Shown here: positions 61,251 to 64,000 of the stretch, one piece after another
Position numbering within the stretch: position 1 is the first letter of the stretch
Layout of the letters: the number at the start of each line of letters is the position of its first letter
Assembly: GCF_011320115.1 (NCBI RefSeq)
Contig: NZ_JAANOZ010000009.1
Coordinates: 62,001 to 126,000 of the forward strand
Reading direction: 5' to 3'
DNA from: Croceibacterium segetis
GTDB taxonomy: Bacteria; Pseudomonadota; Alphaproteobacteria; Sphingomonadales; Sphingomonadaceae
DNA length: 64,000 bases
Notes under the pieces: model-generated
What the model saw: the letters and a program-made list of their open reading frames with translations, nothing else
Databases searched by the model: none
Told to the model about the DNA's origin: nothing
Made by a program: the position numbers and the translations under genes

Positions 61251-62882
61251 CTAGGTAGCGCCAAGCCGTAGCCCCGCCAGCATTTCAATCTGGTCCTTCC
61301 AAGCGAGGGGAATTTCTCCGCTCAGAAGCTGCTCGCGTGTCACTACGGCCTCCCCGGCCAAAAGTTCGCGCTGAATGCTCGGGGCGAGCAACCCCAGGAT
61401 CATCAGCCGCCGCTGGTTCTTTTCGCGGGGCGCGCTGGCATGAGGATGCGCTTCAGGACTAAGGGGGGACAGATTATACCGCTCGAGAAGACGGTGCGCT
61501 GCCACAATCGAATTGCGCGATCGTTTCCTTGCTTGAGTTCCGGCCACCTGAGGAAATGACCATGTCGACCCGCCCCTCAGGCGCGGACCGCGGTCACAGA
61601 CCAGCCGAAGGTGCCGAGCCTCGTCGACGATCAGGCGATCCTCGGGCACATTGACGGCGAGGCGCGAGCAGGCCGCCTCTGGGGCTTCGTGAGGGTCGAG
61701 CAGCGCATCGGGTCGGAACACCAGCTGAATGCTTCCTTCGTGCAGCTGGACGGCCTTTAGAAGCGCCAGGATCGCGCTCCACTCGAGCGCCTGGCGTTCG
61801 CCAACGAGCCGCCGCACGCGCGCGGCGACGAGCTGTTCTAGCGGCGCTGCGGGAACTCGCCCGACAAATTTGCCTGCAGGCCTTGGCTCGCCTCTGAGAA
61901 GCGAGCCAGAAACGTAGTAGCAGTAGAGCCGGCCACCCCGTCCATAACTGAATGTGCAGCCCATCGGGGCTCCCATGCCGTCGTGGACGAGGCCCATGAG
62001 CTTACAGTGGCTCTCACGGGTCGGGCGAGTCCGGCGTCTGCGGCGATTGCCTTCGAGGCTCGTCTGAACGCGCTCAAAAAGTGCCCGGTCGACAATCGCT
62101 TCGTGCTGACCAGGGTACACCTGTCCACGATGCACAATCTCGCCGACGTATATGCGGTTCTCTAGGAGATAATAGAGGTTGCTGAGTAGGAACGGCTTGC
62201 CGCCATGCGGCCGGCCAGAGCGAGATATCCATTGCTTGGACATCATGCCCCGCGATCGCAGCTCGGCGATGACTGCAAGGCCCGAACGAAGCTTCGCGTA
62301 GCGCTCGAAGCAGTAGCGAACGTTCGTCGCCTCCTCGTCGTTCACGCTTAGCCCGCGCTCGCACACATCGTAACCGAGCGGCGGGCAACCTCCCATCCAT
62401 ATCCCCTTGGCCTTTGACGCGGCGACTTTTTCGCGAATTCGTTCGCCCGTCAGCTCGCGTTCGAACTGCGCAAAGGACAGGAGCACATTGAGCATTAGTC
62501 GGCCCACGCTGGTGGCCGTGTTGAACGATTGCGTCACGCTGACGAACGACGCACCTGCCGCGTCGAGCCGCTCGACGATGCGCATGAAATCCGCCAGCGA
62601 GCGCGTCAGACGATCGATCCGGTGGACCACGATCATGTCAACCACGCCGTGCTCGACATCGTCGAGGAGCTCGCGGATCGCCGGCCGATTGAGCGTCCCG
62701 CCCGAGTAGCCCCCGTCCTCGTAGATGCGCTCGGTTTCCTGCCACCCCTCCGCCGCTTGCGAGCGGATGTACGCCGCGCATGCCTCGCGCTGCGCGTCGA
62801 GCGTGTTGAAGGCCTGCCCGAGACCCTCTTCGGTCGATTTGCGCGTGTAAATGGCGCACCGCACGCTCGGGCGGGTGTTCAT
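61251..62882 (-). CDS. Large serine recombinase
   Basis: 543 residues. N-terminal resolvase domain with catalytic Ser in YTRKSTEEG near residue 16, VVHRIDRLTRS near residue 87, and SVTQSFNTATSVGRLMLNVLLSFAQFERE (E-helix region, in pieces). Then a recombinase domain (PPLGYDV, LYYLLENRIYVGEIVH) and a C-terminal helical part. A zinc-ribbon is not clear: Cys are few. Integrase of phage or ICE type, likely the enzyme that moved this module. ATGA overlap with the DUF2924 gene upstream. Confidence 0.93.
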   Translation of the reverse strand: MNTRPSVRCAIYTRKSTEEGLGQAFNTLDAQREACAAYIRSQAAEGWQETERIYEDGGYSGGTLNRPAIRELLDDVEHGVVDMIVVHRIDRLTRSLADFMRIVERLDAAGASFVSVTQSFNTATSVGRLMLNVLLSFAQFERELTGERIREKVAASKAKGIWMGGCPPLGYDVCERGLSVNDEEATNVRYCFERYAKLRSGLAVIAELRSRGMMSKQWISRSGRPHGGKPFLLSNLYYLLENRIYVGEIVHRGQVYPGQHEAIVDRALFERVQTSLEGNRRRRRTRPTRESHCKLMGLVHDGMGAPMGCTFSYGRGGRLYCYYVSGSLLRGEPRPAGKFVGRVPAAPLEQLVAARVRRLVGERQALEWSAILALLKAVQLHEGSIQLVFRPDALLDPHEAPEAACSRLAVNVPEDRLIVDEARHLRLVCDRGPRLRGGSTWSFPQVAGTQARKRSRNSIVAAHRLLERYNLSPLSPEAHPHASAPREKNQRRLMILGLLAPSIQRELLAGEAVVTREQLLSGEIPLAWKDQIEMLAGLRLGAT

Positions 62883-63331
62883 TTTGGCGACCTCTGGCGT
62901 AATCCAAAGAAGCGCGGACCGTTCCAGCGCGTACCCGTGATCGCCCGGGCGATCGCCGACAGACTGGCGTACGTGGCGCCCGCGTGAACAAAGCCCTCCT
63001 CAGTCACTTCGACCTGGTAGCGCCGTCCCTGCCACTCGCGGGTCAGGCGCGTGCCGAGCGGCAGCGGCGGCGGCTCGGCTGCGGGTTGTCGGCCTTGGAG
63101 AAGTCTGAGGAACGCCTGGTCGAGGCCGCCGAACGCATCAGCTTGCATGCGCCAGGCGAGCAGGCGGGCGAAGAGTTCGCGTGAACGGAGATGCGGCGGA
63201 GCGCCATAGCGGCACCGCCAGACCTGGCGCAGGCCTGCAAGGTTCAGAGTCGCGAGCGCCCTAACCTCGGCGGTGACGGCCTCGGCGTCTTGGCTCGAGA
63301 CTGGCTTTGGTCGCGTGCTCTTTCGGGCCAT
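62879..63331 (-). CDS. DUF2924 protein
   Basis: 150 residues. Start MARKSTRPKPVSSQDAEA, then LATLNLAGLRQVWRCRYGAPPHLRSRELFARLLAWRMQA (in pieces) which is the DUF2924 core, followed by GTRLTREWQGRRYQVEVTEEGF and ITGTRWNGPRFFGLR at the end. Usually found right before a serine recombinase in alphaproteobacteria, probably as an accessory DNA-binding factor. Stop overlaps the recombinase start. An ATG upstream is possible but the leader is unlike the family. Confidence 0.9.
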   Translation of the reverse strand: MARKSTRPKPVSSQDAEAVTAEVRALATLNLAGLRQVWRCRYGAPPHLRSRELFARLLAWRMQADAFGGLDQAFLRLLQGRQPAAEPPPLPLGTRLTREWQGRRYQVEVTEEGFVHAGATYASLSAIARAITGTRWNGPRFFGLRQRSPK

Positions 63332-63652
63332 GGTCGCCTCGCGTTCTGAGTCGCTTTCCGGGGACAATCTCGGCGAAGATCGCGGCGTCAGTGGGGCGCC
63401 GACCGCGTTCTCTCCGGACCCCGACAAGGCCGAATGAGCAGTGGCGAAGAGATCTTATGTTAAATGAGCTTCGAGTCTTATGGCCCCGTCGAGCGGCGAC
63501 AGTCTTCAGTCAACACCTGTGGAGGTCTGCTCGATCCTGGCTGTGGGTATAAAAATGGCAAGGTGCGGCTCGAATCTAACTATGTCCGTCTGGCAACTAC
63601 AAGATAGCAGTTTGCGCTCATTCCATCAGTGGCTGGCGATACGTCAGATCTG
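63332..63652. other. Gene-free stretch right of the recombinase block
   Basis: About 320 bases. Open frames here are short and lack a ribosome site. No repeat, tRNA or terminator is evident. It should carry the promoter for the DUF2924-recombinase pair (just left of 63430) and may include the right end of the module. Confidence 0.35.
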
Positions 63653-64000
63653 CTACAGTGCGAGAATTAGCCCGTTTGTCTCGTCAGGATCGAACATCCC
63701 AGGACGATCCTCTGGATCGCACCACGTTCCATACACATCGTCCATCAATCCATCGGACGTCATAACCTCAAGGGGAGCCACGGTCTTCCATCCGTCAACG
63801 AACTTGCCCAGTCGATACCGATCCGACGGATCGGGAGTGGAGACACCCGCGAGTTCGTAAGCCGTCGCTAATTCGTGGTCCCCAATCGACCGGACCGCCA
63901 GCTCCATTGATGAATGCTTGCGCAATGCAGCGTCCAGGCACTCGCTATTCAGGCAGGCGAGTTCGGCGATAAGGCGGCCTAGTAAGACTGGCTCCTCCAC
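63653..64000 (-). CDS. Unrecognised protein, probably cut by the window edge
   Basis: 115 residues visible; a GTG at 64000 reads as first codon, but the frame may continue past the edge. Mixed charged sequence with no known motif (contains DPSDRYRLGKFVDGWKTV and DDVYGTWCDPEDRPG). No signal peptide in the visible part. Less GC-rich than the chromosomal genes, in keeping with the mobile region next to it. Function unknown. Confidence 0.5.
   Translation of the reverse strand: MEEPVLLGRLIAELACLNSECLDAALRKHSSMELAVRSIGDHELATAYELAGVSTPDPSDRYRLGKFVDGWKTVAPLEVMTSDGLMDDVYGTWCDPEDRPGMFDPDETNGLILAL

Larger units (their letters stand above)
57845..63331. mobile_element. Phage-derived module (methyltransferase, terminase, serine recombinase)
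   Basis: Five genes in two facing blocks: plus strand ParB/methyltransferase, DUF5681-like, terminase large subunit; minus strand DUF2924 and a large serine recombinase. No portal, capsid, tail or lysis gene is present in the window. Base use is more mixed than in the PQQ island. Ends are not defined; coordinates mark the gene block only. A remnant or a packaging-dependent satellite are both possible. Confidence 0.65.

Overview
The window looks like the chromosome of a GC-rich alphaproteobacterium, most probably a sphingomonad (Sphingomonadales). This rests on the gene content: a tRNA-Trp, secE, nusG, rplK, rplA block; an NDUFA12-like complex I gene next to a DUF2155 lipoprotein; a RecX/DUF192 pair; a TelA operon with a polyhydroxyalkanoic-acid-system protein; and a protocatechuate 4,5-dioxygenase (LigAB type). 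The genus is inferred, not shown.

Layout. 1-3.2 kb: end of an aromatic ring-cleavage locus (ligB partial, ligA), a UPF0016 cation transporter, a secreted unknown and an alpha/beta hydrolase. 3.3-8.5 kb: a frameshifted HTH pseudogene, a thioredoxin-like protein, a large secreted TPR/TonB-C-like protein, a GYYD-repeat protein and two tiny proteins. 8.6-22 kb: housekeeping (L1, L11, NusG, SecE, tRNA-Trp, Aat, complex I accessory subunit, RecX, fatty acyl-AMP ligase, DUF389, TelA operon, response regulator, ManC).

22-56 kb: the striking part. Six PQQ-dependent dehydrogenases in three architectures (three without haem, one with an N-terminal haem c domain, two with a C-terminal one) lie among secreted partner genes: two small cytochromes c, five members of an unnamed secreted family (core motifs WGxPD, RCxTRGxPASM, SRGHWE, FEYACxEG), three tandem SnoaL-like proteins plus one internally duplicated relative, an SMP-30-like propeller, a carboxylesterase, a secreted VOC protein, a DUF6152 protein whose predicted mature N-terminus is His-His, two DUF6644-like membrane proteins that align without gaps, and a 36-residue membrane peptide. 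Start/stop overlaps tie many of these into operons. In the middle sits an aldolase, HAD phosphatase, DhaL, DhaK operon. My reading (inference) is a periplasmic oxidation island: alcohols, polyols or polymer/lignin-derived substrates are oxidised outside the cytoplasm, electrons pass through c haems and perhaps the DUF6644 proteins, esters are cut by the hydrolases, and a C3 product such as dihydroxyacetone enters central metabolism through DhaKL and the aldolase. No PQQ biosynthesis gene and no TonB-dependent receptor is in the window.

56.4-64 kb: a zinc-less quinone oxidoreductase, then a phage-derived module (ParB/methyltransferase fusion, DUF5681-type small protein, terminase large subunit, and in the opposite direction a large serine recombinase with a DUF2924 gene), ending in an unrecognised gene at the edge.
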